A stretch of DNA of 64,000 nt from Reticulitermes speratus (Eukaryota; Arthropoda; Insecta; Blattodea; Rhinotermitidae): contig JAJKFL010000014.1 in assembly GCA_021186555.1 (NCBI GenBank), forward strand, positions 23,753,033 to 23,817,032, given 5' to 3'. Position numbers and translations under genes: made by a program. The notes below the pieces were generated by a model. That model was not told where the DNA came from. It saw only the letters and a list, made by a program, of their open reading frames with translations, and ran no database searches. Below are positions 21,780-35,092 of the stretch, one piece after another. How positions within the stretch are numbered: the first letter of the stretch is position 1; each line of letters starts with the position of its first letter.

Positions 21780-24700
21780 ATAACTGACTGTCAGTTTCAG
21801 AATCACATGTGTCTTGACTCGGATTCCGTCTTCAGTTGATTAAAACTCTTGTCGTCTGATTCAGACGATTAATTGGTGGGATCGCTTAATCGGCGATTAA
21901 AGAATTTCCCAGGACGTCAAGATGCAGCCAATCTCGGATTTTTAACAAGTAGTTTTAAAGGAAGAGCTAGCGCACATTTATTAGGAGGCCGTTTTATGTT
22001 TCTACTAAAATATCCATATTTTTGAACAGCTAAATTGGACGTCAACACTATTCACAATAAACAAATTTACGCGGCACGACCATATATGAATTTCTGATTA
22101 TGTGAATTACAACTGGAGCAATTTGGACGTCCCTGAACTAATTGATTAATCGTAAGGACTCTAAGATAAGTATTCCTATGAGAGAAAGACTATTGTGACA
22201 TAAAGTTTGCAATAAAGATATTACTCTGGATTGTCATGTCAGCTATTACAGCAGGCTTGTTATAATTAAGTTCCGGCTTGCACGAGTGAGGACATATTCA
22301 TTAACGCTTGCTAATCTAATCGTGTTCCACACATACGGACCAGCATCTTTCCCCTCCGAAATGAGGATAACAGCGTTTGTTCCACAAGGAACACCGCGAA
22401 TTAGATTTATGTGTACTGGCCTTATGTGTCCCTATACATTGTTTATTGGTACTTCAGTACCTCTGTACACCAAACGTCGGGCAGTAATTTATCAGCACTG
22501 CAATAATTTCAGATGTGTTCTTAACATGGAGTCACATGACTGGCAAATACTTGGACGGTTATATATGATGCAACATCTAACACGCTTAGTAATTTGGCGC
22601 GTATTGGGTTACGTGGCTAAAAGTTTCACAAATTTCAAGCAGTTGTGAGGATTCGGTTTGTTCTGTGGTTGCAGTGTTTTGGAGAAACACTCCTTTGTTA
22701 GTCAAACATCGAATAAATATAATGTTTCTTACGTGTTTCAACAAGGCTTTTTGCGAAACTGGCAATTTTAAAAATATTGGCAGGTAATAAAATAGAGTCC
22801 TCCCTCACTTTTCGCGGGTTCGTACTTCGAGGTTTCGCAAATTCATGCAGTCGCCTCAAGAATAAAAGTATATCACTCGGACCATTTAATGGTTAGGAGC
22901 ATCAGAACTGTTCGACAACTCCAACACGTCTTCGAGAAATATTGCTTGATGCTCAAGGAGCCAAAGAAAAAGAAGCAGCTCACATCACAATGTTCTTAAA
23001 AAAAATATACTAAAAAATATTCAAATATATTTAAGTGGGGCGGTCAATTATTCGCTGAATTTTGATTTAAGTATTTTTGAATATCAGATAAACACATTAT
23101 CTCTCTTATTACTCAGTTTATGCACCTTGTGAGAAGACAGTATAATAAACTATAAACACGATCTTGCTCAGCAAATAAGCAAGTAAATTCAGACATACCA
23201 TACCTCACATCAGTTTCAAACTACACGTCATTTTCCAGCAGGACGCCAGAGGAAACACATTTTCGCCCTCCATGCAGTAAGTACACCCCTATCAGAATTG
23301 CCTTTGAACAATCGAGGCACAAACCGTTTATAATTTCAACAATTTCGAGGTAATGGATTTTCAATAGCGCCGTATAGACTTACTCGTTCTGACAATGCAT
23401 GTCAGTGGCCACGGGATTACATAGGATTTTATTATCATATTGTTTTCCATTATGTTTTTTGTATAAGCAAGGGGGAGGAGAATATAATTCAGTAGGCTCT
23501 TGTGGTCAGCCTGGATTTGGTTGCCAACTTAACATGACCACCCTACCTGCTCTCATATTATTACAACAGTCGTGTTTAATTTGTTTTTGCGGTACTTTCC
23601 TAACAAGCAGCCAACCACACGACGCTCTCACGCAGTGATTCCTTCCAGTAGTCCCAACATCACAGACAATACATTCCAACAGATTTATCGCCCATAAATA
23701 CGTTAGCACACATTAACGAGGCGATATTTTCATCATGATTTACTGAGTCCACATTCTTTTGCATCGTGGTACTATCTCGTTCGCCATGTAGATGTCCCCA
23801 CTGCAGCTAAGTGCTGCTTTTACTGCCTAATCCTATAAGCATATACTTTACTTAGGTGGGGCATTTAATTCTTACTAATATATCCCTACAGTCAAATTAC
23901 TTATACATAAATCAACGCAGAGTTTAAGTGAATAAACCGAGAAAACTTTCCTCAAAGTTTTAATAGGATGCTGCCCCACTTCCTTTTATTTATTTATATC
24001 ATAAACTTTCACACACCACCCCCGCTCTAGGTTTTTGCTGAGTTTCTGAATAGATGGAGTACACAACTGAACAACTAGACTGAACTGGACTAGGCTTGTG
24101 TTATGGAAGCTGAGAGTCGGTAAGGCAATCTAAATCATCTTTATTTTTGTTTTGATATCCTGAGTTATGCTTTCATGTTCACAACACCCCACTACTGGAC
24201 TGTGTTATTTACCAGTTGAATTCATCCTAAACCATCTTGCCGTATTTTCTTTGACATCCGTGTCCCTCTTGATCGTATTTCTGTTATTCGAATGTAGATT
24301 ACACTTTGCTAATGCTCTGCTATTGGTTGCAATTATCCTACCCTCTAGAGACTCCAGGCGTCCAAATTTCCAAATTATAATGTTTTTCGCCGTTGTTAAT
24401 TTGTCACGAAATTTGCCCACGCCCTGAGCTCTCTGTGACATTTCGCCATAAAGTCCTTTGTATGGTACTGAGAAGTTTTTAACATCCGACCAATCTAAAA
24501 GATGGAATCACCCCTTATCAGATACCCGCGACTATTTATTTAATATATTCGCAGCTACTGTCTTTGTCTAGTTGCTTTTTACTGTATCCGTAGCCTGGCC
24601 TGGAGATACGACGTGGTGTGAAAACATCCACTTAATATGGGTCTTTAAATTTACACGTTAAACTATAATTAAAATTATCACAGTCGTTCATGCGTCGTGT

Positions 24701-25000
24701 AATTTCTATTATGATCATACATTTAAGTAGAACCCATTCTTACTTCTCAACCCCTCCTGTTCATGACCGGCTCCATATGCCAAAAAACCCTATATAATGT
24801 GTGCATTTGCACAAATTTAAAGGAAGGCAATGACTGCAATAATTAAAGTGAATCTAATACCTAATCTGGTAGATACCAAATAATCAAAACATAAAAGTCT
24901 TCGAGCACAGAAAAAACTCTCTGTTATCCATCGGTGTGTGTATGTGTGGTAGTAACTAATTTCGAGGAGCAGACTTCTTCCCCAAACGCTAAAAATAGTA
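21780..25000. other. Unassigned AT-rich DNA
   Basis: No coding signature. CCTCACTTTTCGCGGGTTCG at 22803-22822 vaguely resembles terminal sequences of pogo/Tigger-like elements, but no inverted partner was found. Confidence 0.45.
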
Positions 25001-25002
25001 CC

Positions 25003-25135
25003 CATGCTAGTCAAGAAATTCCTGGCATTTTATGCTACCCGAAGTTTTATTGCCGTGCTTACAAAATCCTGCCACTTGTCTCTGTGCTGAGCGAAATTAC
25101 TCCAGTCCACGCATTTCCACCCTATTTCAGATCCA
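25003..25135 (-). mobile_element. Non-LTR retrotransposon 3'-end fragment (G3)
   Basis: On the minus strand, one frame gives GSEIGWKCVDWSNFAQHRDK, followed by WQDFVSTAIKLRVA and then the diagnostic NARNFLTS. This lines up with the EIGWDGVDWIDLAQDRDQW-type ending of insect LINE frames. It is the best preserved frame among the fragments. Confidence 0.75.
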
Positions 25136-25617
25136 TATTTGGACATGATGCTCTCATCTACACTTATGTCTTCAAAGATATTTCTTTCCTTCAAGATTTT
25201 CTACAAAAAAGCCTCTGGGCCTTTCTCTTCTTTGCCATGATATTTTGGGCCAGAAGGAGAAAACCCTCACTTGTATGCATCTATTATGCCGATGTAACTA
25301 GGCATGCACAGGTGTTCAACTTATCGTGGGACCATCTCATGGTATCTACATTAACACTTTGTGTTGTATAATATAAATTACTGCATGTTGAAGCGTGCTG
25401 GAAAGGACCACCTTAAACATTCAAACAAGTTTGACAGCTGTTGAACATATTATTACAAAAACTGCTTGAGGTTCTTCTTTGAAGTTGCTTATACTGCGTA
25501 CATGACGATTGATTTAAAGGTCGACTTCTGTGTATGGGTATTGCTTCTATAAATGTTGTCCTTCATACGTCATCACAGATAATAATCACATGGCGTCAGG
25601 ACGAGTGAACGAGCAGG

Positions 25618-25700
25618 CCACTCTAACTAACTAACTAACTCCATGGAGCAGAGTCCTTCTTGAGAAGCTAACAGGTCCTCAGCTCCCAGGACATCTAATT
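25618..25700 (-). mobile_element. Non-LTR 3'-end fragment (G4)
   Basis: Minus strand: CTGAGGACCTGTTAGCTTCT, CAAGAAGGACTCTGCTCCAT, then GGAG and a short GTTA repeat. It matches the terminal segments at 18205 and 29320, including a GTTA-type microsatellite directly after the end as at 18240. Confidence 0.65.
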
Positions 25701-25709
25701 GTTCGGCCC

Positions 25710-28700
25710 CCGAAAATGTTACTTGAGGTGGCCATTGAAATATTGGATGCATAGATGGTTGCACAGTCATCTTGGAGGCACCCGTATTCATTCTCCTCAT
25801 TGCTTAAATTTTCGGAAAATGGAGGGACAATATGTGGTTTTTACTTTTCCGAACTTATTGTGCCCGGAAAGAAGGTGATTTTGATTATTCTTGTTTCGCT
25901 CACAGAACACTGTACTTCACATTTAATGTCATGTAATTGCACCTCGTATAATATACTGGGGTTGAGCACTGGCCAGTATTTTTTATTTTGGATGTTTATA
26001 TTTCTGTTTAATCGAAACAATACCTGGTCTGTGAAACACGATAGCAGTGGATCGATTTCATCTCTGCATGCTGCCTCACAGAACCAGTTAAAGAACCGTA
26101 CTCTCGCAACACGTTTGCTAAGATTTTTCATGGAATCTATTCTTCTTTGTTATACTGTAATTATTATTCATGAACAACAATTTAGCCTGTGACGCGCAGG
26201 TTACGGATGTGAAGTTTTCTTCAGTCTTATCAGTGTGTGCGAATAGGCATTCAGCTTGCGTTACGTAAGGATCGCGCTGCAATTAAATTACTGGAAGTGT
26301 CATAAACGGCCCAGTAACCTAGCCACTAACTTGTGATCAAAACTGAAGTGAACGCATTTTATTGACGCCTTCAAAGTTACAGAAAGTAGTCACCAATTTG
26401 TGTACTTCAAAACTTAACATTCAATAAAATACATTTTATACTTCGTCGTTTTTGCGATGTGGAAGAAATACTGTCATTTATTACGTTTTAAAACTTCGAT
26501 ATTCTGACTGTCACAGTTATGGGAACTCCTTAATCTTTAATGCAATTGAATATAACACATTATTATTACGAATATAAATGTAACTTACCACATATTGTAG
26601 AGTGTAAGACGCTTAACGTCTTAGGAATAAAACAAACAAGACAGGCAATTTACGTATAACATAACATTGCTTGCATAACCATTGTTGCAGTGGGAACTCA
26701 ATATTTCTTGTTCATTTCTTACTAACATCGAAATAATTAATGAAACTACGTACACTAACCATAGTAAACCATATAGTTTTATATAAATAATACTTACTTT
26801 CTCTGTTAATTCAAAATTTCAATTAGCACGCAAGAGAAATGTGCAAATTTTACGCGCCAGTTTATAAAATAAATTATATTATAACGAATTCGAAATATCT
26901 TCATACATTACATACAAACGCTGCACTGAGACAAAGGAATGTTCGTTTGCTCATGACCTTCTTTAGACTACAGTCTGACTAAACGGATCGTAAAGACGGA
27001 TACGCCATTGCACACTTTCTCATGTTTTTTAAGTGATGTGGTAACACACGTTACGAGATCAGACGGAATTAATCAGTTCCAAAGGAATAAGTATTAAATA
27101 TTATGGGTTTTTATCTGCATTCTTGCCTTAGTTACTCGGCATGCAAATCGCATTTTTCTGCACCGTATTATATTGTCATTTGTGGCCTGTTTGGTTCTAC
27201 CACATTTTTCCACTTTATCTCATAAACGGCACGATTTTCGGAAAAAAATATTGCACACGAAATGTATTTTGATTTTTCTCTACAACATTGCCTAAAAAGT
27301 TTCTCATTCTAAGAATAATTCAACAAGATATCGCCATAAATGTACATAGGTCTACATATAAAGTGTTATTCTTGTCAGCTTTTAATCAAAGTTAAGTTTT
27401 TCCGACAGATTTTCGAAAAGTCTTAGAATACCAAATGTCATGAAAATTCGTCCAGTGGGAGGCGAGTAGTTTTGCGGACAAACAGACCGAAGACGGACAT
27501 GTTAATCTAATAGTCGCTTTCGCAATTTTGCGAAGGCGCCTAATCAAGAATTTCTTCTTTGTAATTCTCATGTACTGCGATTTTTATAGGATCCTTTAAA
27601 GATGTAACCTCGCTTTACACATTGGGAATTGGGATATTACTCACAAAGTGTTCAGATAAGAAAGTTGATGTTCATGATGCTGACATTTCTTTTCGTAAGG
27701 TAATAAAATTGCCTATGATTATACCCTGAACTTTAGGACACTTTTTGACAAAAAAAATAGCTGCCTCTTGTGCTGTTACGACTTTTAAATGACAAATACA
27801 CACATATTGTTTTTATAAAGTGCTTTCCGCAATGCTTAATATCCTATCGACTCTTTAAGAGCATCGCCATTTTAAGGTCTAAAACCACAGCTGAGTTTTT
27901 GCTTCTTCCCACTCGTACTTGAACAATGATTGTGATGAAGGAAGTTGCAGCAGCAGAAGGTGCTGAGCATGGAAATATTTCAGAACCAAACTTAAATGCA
28001 GTTGACTAATGTGCGTTGTATATAGCGTTGTTGACCACATAAAATACACCCTCCTTTTAGTGCTCAGTAGTAAAAATGTTAAATAAAGAACTGTAATTTA
28101 TCTTCATTACGAAACACATATTTGGGGATTATAGTTACTTATATATAATTCTGATACTCTAACTTGAATTATATATTAGTAATAAATTTGCAGATAGTGT
28201 ATTCAAGTATTTCATTATAGGATACGATTTCATGTATATATCCACATGAATAGAAAAGGGGATAGATATTCACTTCACCCGCGATTGTCCGACCACTGAA
28301 TGAAAATCAAAACCTTGCAGGAATTGTAAATAAGTAACAATGTTTTAAGTGAACAAGTGACAACGGTATTGTGTGACAATGCGTAACTTACGCGTATTTG
28401 TGTCAAGGTTTCTTGGCTGAGTAATGGACAGTGTTTCAAGGTCCCTCACAGTTTCTGTAAAAATTTAGATTATGTCAGCATAATGTAACACAGTACGGTA
28501 AATAGTCTTCATGGTTACTTTTCTTCCATTCAAAATTTAAATTCCTAATAAAGAATTTTAGGAAAAATATTAATTTACAGTAAAAATGTAACTTGCATTT
28601 AATTTATCTTCATTGCAGTCATTATTACTTGTTGTGAAAGTTATTCAAAACCTGACAGTTTCGCTTTCACAATAGTGTATACCGTCAGTCCATTTCTAAA

Positions 28701-29030
28701 GCCTTCTGAAATTTGTTTATTTCCTGGCTCCTACACTCTTCCGTCGTCTTGTATTAAAAAAGAAGAAACCGACGTTTCAGTAACTGGATCTGTTTCCTCC
28801 CTCAGGTGAAAGCGGGGTAGACACCTACAGAGTCTGTTTCGGCAGTAATAGCTGCTCGCAGTCATCGTCCAGAGATTCAGAATAGCTCTTTCTGTCAAGT
28901 GTAACTCTGTGTGTGTGTGTTTCTCCATATTTGCACCCGAAGACGGGAAAAGATCCAAGTACCGAAACTATGTGTTCGTTTTTGTAATACGAGTCGAAAT
29001 ATAGTTATCATAAATATATTTTTATTTTCA
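25710..29030. other. Unassigned AT-rich DNA
   Basis: No gene seen. 27440-27485 (GAAAATTCGTCCAGTGGGAG, TTTTGCGGACAAACAGAC) resembles a common 3'-end motif of dispersed insect repeats, but its boundaries could not be set. An open frame at 25755-26192 has no recognisable domain. Confidence 0.45.
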
Positions 29031-29044
29031 AGTGTTAGGGAAAC

Positions 29045-29345
29045 TGATGATGAGATGGGCGGGATATGTGCCACTTATATGGGAGAGAGAAATACATAAA
29101 GTATTTTAGCGGGGAAAACTGAAGAAAAGAGGCCATTTGGAAGATCTAGGCTGAGATGTGAAGTTAATATTAGAATGGCTAAAGTAGGGGGAGAGCGTGG
29201 ACAGGATTCGTGTGGTTCAGGATATCAACAAGTTAGGATTGTTGTGTGCACGGTAATGAACATAAAATGCGGGTGATTTCTTGACTAGGAATGCTGGTGA
29301 TTTCTTGACTAGGTGAGGAGGCATTATCTTCTCAGAAGAACTCTG
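29045..29345 (+). mobile_element. Non-LTR retrotransposon 3'-end fragment (G5)
   Basis: GAGATGGGCGGGATATGTGC, GAAAACTGAAGAAAAGAGGCC, GAAGATCTAGGCTGAGATG, TGTGCACGGTAATGAAC, TTATCTTCTCAGAAGAACTC. Contains a local tandem duplication of GTGATTTCTTGACTAGG (29272-29312). It is immediately followed by a family F copy. Confidence 0.7.
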
Positions 29346-29530
29346 CTCCACAATACAGAACACATGCCGTCTCCATTACAAAGACCAAATATTTAATTCT
29401 GTATAAGAATATCATCACTGTTTATTCTGAGCAATATACGAAACGTACAAATACAATATTTAGGAAAATGCAGAGTTTTAATATTAGAGCAGTTGGTATA
29501 TGTAGTTATCACTGTGGTTTAAAGCACTGA
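29346..29530 (+). repeat. Dispersed repeat family F, copy 6
   Basis: CAGAACACATGCCGTCTCC, ATTACAAAGACCAAAT, ATACGAAACGTACAAATAC, GGAAAATGCAGAGTTTT, GTATATGTAGTTATCAC. The block order matches the copies at 1315 and 4915. Confidence 0.6.
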
Positions 29531-29604
29531 AATATTCTGCTTAGTGCGTTTAGCTTTCTAATAATGGATTCGTATCTGCAATAAATGAGCGTAAAGATTA
29601 ATTA

Positions 29605-29630
29605 TGTATATATATATATATATATATATT
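29605..29630. repeat. (TA)n microsatellite
   Basis: About 12 uninterrupted units. Confidence 0.95.
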
Positions 29631-30261
29631 CGCAAATAAAACATTTGGAAAACACACGTAGTCCACATTGGAGAACATGTTTCTATTATTCTTTTGAGTA
29701 TCTGACTATTGCTGACAGACTGATGATCTCTTTGTCTTGGTATTCATGCAACAACTAATTACACTATCTCGTCTACAAACTTTTATTCCCTTCCTATAAA
29801 CACAGACCTGATGTACGTCTTAAAACTAGGAATTATTCCGAAATGTTTCGCCGTCTTAACTGTGTAGTATTTACAGTAAATAATACTTGGGCGCTGAATT
29901 ATGATTTTACCTATCGAAAGAGCGAGAGAGAGAGATTGTCAAGCTAATTCACGTGGGTAACCGACCTCGAACAATTGAGCCTGCTGCAAGTGGTTCAGAC
30001 AACAAACGCAGTGGAATCCTTTGTACTCGGCACCTCATTCATGAACGAACAACTACCAGCCATTATTTAGTCAGAATCCGATGCTAAAGACTCCAAAACA
30101 AAACATGAAAAGATCAAGTCAATCTGTTTTCATTACATCCTACACACTAGTGAACTACTTGAATTCCAGAAAATGAACTTCATAAAAAGGCAGTGCCTCT
30201 TCTGTTTAAAAAAGAATATAATGATTAGTCTACTGGCTGGACAACCGAAGAATCGCTCTTT

Positions 30262-30483
30262 GTTTCCCGGCAGGGGCAAGAAATTTTTCTCTTCTCCTAA
30301 ACGTGCAGACCGGCTGCGGGGGCTCACCAATCCTATTATTCGAAGGATAATGGGGACTCTTTCCCATGGGGTAAAGTGGCCGTGGCTTGAAGCTTATCAT
30401 CTACGTCTATTTAGTGCCAAGACTCAGAACGGGTCCCCATATGTCTTCATGGCATGCGTACTGACAACTTTACCTTTGCCTTG
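30262..30483 (+). mobile_element. SINE family A, diverged copy
   Basis: CCCGGCAGGGGCAAG, CGTGCAGACCGGC, TCCTATTATTCGAAGG, CCATGGGGTAAAGTGGCCG, ATTTAGTGCCAAG, TCTTCATGGCATG, CTTTACCTTTGCC. Head is truncated or too decayed to place. No clear duplication. Confidence 0.7.
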
Positions 30484-30489
30484 TACTGT

Positions 30490-33280
30490 TTTATATTTTA
30501 ACAACGAACCTACCTCATGGTCGGCAATAGTTAGGTAATAAAACTTTAAGTATGTAGTGGATAATTGAAATGAAATTGTAAGAAGTCTAAAGGGTTATTT
30601 AAACCTACAAGAGTTTTATTAAAGTATTTCTTGAAGTATAATTTATGAAGTAAATATTATATATACACAGCCTGCGAAGAAATAAATTTGTTTATTTTTT
30701 ATCTCTTCTTCTTTAGTGGTTGTACGTTGTTTTGTTAGAAAATCTTAATACATTTTCTAATAGTACACGACCTCTGTAAATGTCATTTCCTCTGTAAATT
30801 GTTGTATCGTTAAACTTACTTGTCAGTTTCTCATTAATACTTATATGTCTCTGTATTTGTAAAATAAACCGGTTATATTTAATGCACTGACGAAGCAAAT
30901 GTCGAGGTATGCCTGTATGACTGCTTACTGCTACGTCTTGTGTAACAATGGGCCCAGCAACTAGATGCAATTTTGCTATTATAAATGTCGGGTTTAACTT
31001 ACTTTGTCTACAGTTGAAGCTCTTCATTTTAATCAGTGTGTATTCCGAACGTCGCAATTGAGGCTTATGGAGCCTTAAATTCAAATTACAGTAAATGTCA
31101 AGTTTGTTTTTTCAGTCTTCTCTAATTCTGTGTTACGTCTGTATAAGTCAGAGTAAAACAATCATTTCTCCATTTTTTCTGGCCTGTCATCTATTATTGG
31201 TATTGTTAATGTGTTTCCCTTTTTAATTGTGCTCTCATTGTAGTTGTCAATTATGCTGAGTACGCACTAAATGAATAAATAATTGAGTTCAAAAATCTTA
31301 TTATTTGCTTAGTATCATTATCAATATCCTACAATATAGCGTCAGATGGAAGGATGACTAGTACATAATGAACTGTAAAGGATGCGGAAGGAATCGGTCC
31401 TGATCTACTTAAGGTAAATTTCCTGTAATTTTCTGGAGGCGTTGAAAAAACTACCAAACATCTTAAGACAGCCGGTGTCCAAACCAAAAATGGAACACGA
31501 CACCTTTTGAATATATGTGACAAGCGAAATTGGCGATATAGCTTGAGTTAAGTTGGTAGGGTGTTCCGATCAGAATTCCTAAAACAGATGGCAGGTTCTC
31601 TGTGAGACATATACTAGTAGATTGCTCTGCAGGCAGCATTTTTGCCTGACATTCCAAACTGAATGTTCTTTCTCTCCACACACAGTGTTTTTCACACTTT
31701 CCGCTACTGATAAATCAAATTACTAGGTATCAAGTGAAGTTACCTTATTATCTTAGCGAGCGTATTTTACCATCAGCGTCAGTTCTGGCATGCTTGTCAT
31801 CATGGTCGGCTCGTCTTCACGGGAATTACAACACGCACAGTACATGAATGGCGTCCTTATGGTTTTAACGCGGCCGAAATTCAAAGACTGCTTCTTTATC
31901 ATGCTCAATGGATTCTTAAGATTTTTTCTAGTTGAAATGAGTCGGCCGTTTTCTTTTATGTGGGACACTTTTGAGAATGAGTTGCCACTTTACAACCCCC
32001 ATGTCACCGTGCAAGGAGCACGGTTATTGTAGGGTGAGTGTAAGAATGTACAGTATTTCGTGACATAATTCTAAACATTATATTTAAAAGAGATATCCAT
32101 TAAGATTATCGCATTTGGGGGGATACATTTAAATGTCTTATTCGTAGGGCATGATGTTTCTCGACGTCAGCAAACTGCATTGTAAGCTGGGTAATCTCAC
32201 AATCACACTCTGCGCAAAGTAGGCACTACGAGGCTCCATTTAAGTACTTCGCTCTTGTCTGTGGTTATGTATGCTACTTACTGAAATTAACAGCTTTTAT
32301 CAGGCGTGAAATTATATTAACATTACATCATTTATAAGCGTTATCTTAATTTTCTTTCCATGTCTTACTTAAAGAAAATTAAATTTAAAATAGGGTCCCC
32401 TTTTATAATGTAGACCTTCAGCATTCTGTTTACAATCAGCTTCGTATACATAAAGTCGCATGGTAGTATCCAGCTTGAACTCAACACCTGGTTAAATATA
32501 CAAAACGTCGCTCTCTTCCCCCCTTTTGCTCGCTCCATAAAAATGAAAATTGTATAAATGAATGAAGATTAGATTCGTTCCAGTCGAGTTTTTATGACGC
32601 AACAAATACCACAGCGCAATGACATGTTATATACTCTACGGTAGCCCGCTGAACAAAAGGACCCGGCGATAGTTAAGGATTGGTTGTTTCTGTATAAATG
32701 TCTCCAAATAAATTCTTTGTCTGAGTGTAATAATTACGGTCTTACGGAATGTGACGTCGATTAAATTGATAGATAGTAAGAAAGTTGCAAGGGAATCTAG
32801 TGCCTCCATCTTCAGAGTGTAAGAGAAGCGGCTAATCGTCTACAATGAACTTGGAGGCATTAGACTCCTCCAAAATCTAGATATTTATCTGCCAAACTAC
32901 ACAAAGCCTCACGGTCTTCAAAACAGAACCTTGTCTCTCATCGCCATGAGAACCACAAGTCTTCGTGTCTGTCTGTCTGTCTGCCTCTTCACAGAGTATA
33001 GGCTCAAGTAAAAGCTTAAAGCCAGACACACAGAAGTTCATATCACCATGCACAGAAGCAAGACAAATATTTTGTGGCCCCGTATAAAACACCATACATA
33101 TATCTATATCATATTCTAGCAAGTGGCAGTCATAAAGGCTACTCATGAAATTAAATTCGTTCATTTATCTCATATTTCCTAAATCTTTAGTCTTACGTAA
33201 CTCCGTTCCGCTTTCAGTCCACATAAATCCAACTTTGCTAAACGTCTGCCTTCTGGGCAGATGTGTAGCTCGGTCATTGG
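30490..33280. other. Unassigned AT-rich DNA
   Basis: Only a short (GTCT)n run at 32966-32982 stands out. A 123-codon minus-strand frame at 30713-31084 has no recognisable domain. Confidence 0.45.
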
Positions 33281-33284
33281 AGGC

Positions 33285-33440
33285 CCAGTAATCGGCTACA
33301 GGCTGGGGTACCGGTGGTCGATTATGTCTTCGGTCAAAAGTCCAGACCAATTTTGAAATTCGCCTAACTTCCGGGCCTCTTTCCCCGAGGAAAGCAACCG
33401 GAGGTTGAACCTGACTACTCGTCTGCGGAATTTAAGGAGA
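33285..33440 (+). mobile_element. SINE family A, degenerate fragment
   Basis: AAAAGTCCAGACCAATTTTG, CTTCCGGGCCTCTTTCCCCG, AGGAAAGCAACCGGAGG, TTGAACCTGACTACTCG follow the family A order but with many changes. Confidence 0.45.
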
Positions 33441-33779
33441 CTTGGAAATCTACATGCATTTTTCTGTATGTGTGTATGTGCCATGACACTCAGCTTTCAT
33501 TTCTCCGCTATCTGTTTTCTTGGCTTTATTTGCAAATCCCCCACCCTTCATTAATAATCCCGTAAAAGAGCCCGCCGCCAATTGTGCTTTTATTTGGTAG
33601 GCCAATGTTTTGCATTTATGTGGTGGCGTCAAATTTGGAACTCAAATAAACGTGAAATATTTTTGCCAATTTAAAAACAATATCTAGAATTTCTAAAATC
33701 GTTTAAACTTATCGTACACTAAGCATTTGGCTATTGAGAGGTGCACGTATTTATGTAATAGTGATTATTTCAATATAAG

Positions 33780-33970
33780 ATTTCAGGCGATGTTGATGAG
33801 ATCTGCGCTCTTCTGGGGTATTACGCAGCGTCTAGTGGTAATCATTTACCGACGTTTCGGGAAAACGTATCGGTCCCATTTGTGCAAGGGTCAAGAAGTC
33901 CAAGAAGAAAAAGAGTCGGTAAAGGATTAACACTCGACGCTGCCTAATATCCCAGAAGAGCGCAGATCTC
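33780..33970. mobile_element. Short fold-back element
   Basis: Arms of about 60 bp (33797-33856 and 33912-33972): ATGAGATCTGCGCTCTTCTG pairs with its complement at the right, then AATCATTTACCGAC pairs with GTCGGTAAAGGATT. The spacer is about 55 bp. A duplication ATTTCAATAYAAG (33767-33779 and 33971-33983, 12 of 13) flanks it. Minus strand of the spacer contains CTTGCACAAATGGGACCG and CCCGAAACGTCGGTAA, a distant hammerhead-like layout. The plus-strand frame through it (RSALFWGITQR, YRRFGKTYRSHL) is a translation of the repeat, of a type I recall from other insect repeats, not a gene. Confidence 0.7.
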
Positions 33971-34289
33971 ATTTCAATACAAGTTTTTGGCTAAGTCGAC
34001 TAATAGGACTTCGTGGCACTTAGTTGTGTTTTTATGTAATTTATTCTAGCATACTATTGGCTATTGTGAGTATAGCTACGTATAGTGCAACCCTTTCCTT
34101 CGTGACGTACATTTGTGTACAATCGGCTGACTTAAAAATGAAACATTTTTCGTGTGATGCAAATACGTTAAACTGATTGGTTAGAGTTAAATTCGGCTGA
34201 AATTAAATTGCTTTTAAACGTTAGCATGGGGAGGAACTATTTGGGAAATCCAGGAATAGATCAGAGGGTGATATTAAACTACGTAACTA

Positions 34290-34452
34290 AGTTCACGGAG
34301 CATATTCCTTCTTCAGTATCTAATATTTCAGCAGCCACTCAAGAAATTCCCGGTATTTTATGTTACCAAGGTCTGGCCACTTTTCCTTATCGTGAGCCCG
34401 ATCAATCCAGTCCAGATTCTCGCATCCTATTTTTGGACGATTGAGGGTGATA
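34290..34452 (-). mobile_element. Non-LTR retrotransposon 3'-end fragment (G6)
   Basis: The minus-strand frame gives ENLDWIDRAHDKEKWPDLGN and IKYREFLEWLLKY, paralleling the DWIDLAQDRDQW...NFLS ending of the other fragments. Boundaries are approximate. Confidence 0.7.
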
Positions 34453-35092
34453 TTAAAATGAATGGAATACATTAATCTATCTCGTGATATAGCCCCGGTG
34501 ATGGGCTCTATTGAAGCAGGTAACGAACATCTGGATTCAGTAACGTGGGGAGCGACTATCAACTCCTAATAAAATATTTAAAAATGCCCTGTTGAAATTA
34601 TCTTTACCTATGTACCTCCGAGTCTTTTAATAAGGGGCTTAGATGGAGATTTTTGAGGCAATTTTGAATTTTGACGCTTTAATTGTGTTGCTTGTAATAT
34701 GGAGGAAATGCTCTCACCAACAATAAATGAGATTTAAATGCCAACCATTTTCCCTTAAAGGCAATGGTTCGCCTCCCCCTATGTCCTGGGTTAAAAATGC
34801 AGCATCAGTGTTTAAACAGTACACACTCATCCCCACTTACGTTCGTAAACATAACAGCAAATTTACTTTGCAGTATAACATGTTTCTCACCCTTCAGAAG
34901 TGTGCGATACTTCCGAAAGTCTCGGGTTTCGTTTACTTTGTCAGCCTGTCCGAAGTGTAGTCATACTGACGTCACGTATGTGTCGGTGACGTCATAAAAT
35001 ACGCCGAAGACGATCACAGGTTACTGTTCTGGGCTCAAGCGACATTAAGGGCAACCTTCAATTTATAGGACGGTCGGTCAGAAAATAAACTT

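Noticed and set aside
22797..22850. Terminal repeat of a pogo/Tigger-like transposon
   Set aside because: Resemblance is limited to CCTCACTTTTCGCGGGTTCG; no inverted partner or transposase was found nearby.
24934..25371. 145-codon plus-strand frame
   Set aside because: It is antisense to the LINE 3' fragment at 25003-25135, where the real conserved frame is on the minus strand.
33727..33930. 67-codon frame with RSALFWGITQR
   Set aside because: It lies across a fold-back element with a target-site duplication and ends in repeat sequence; not a host gene.
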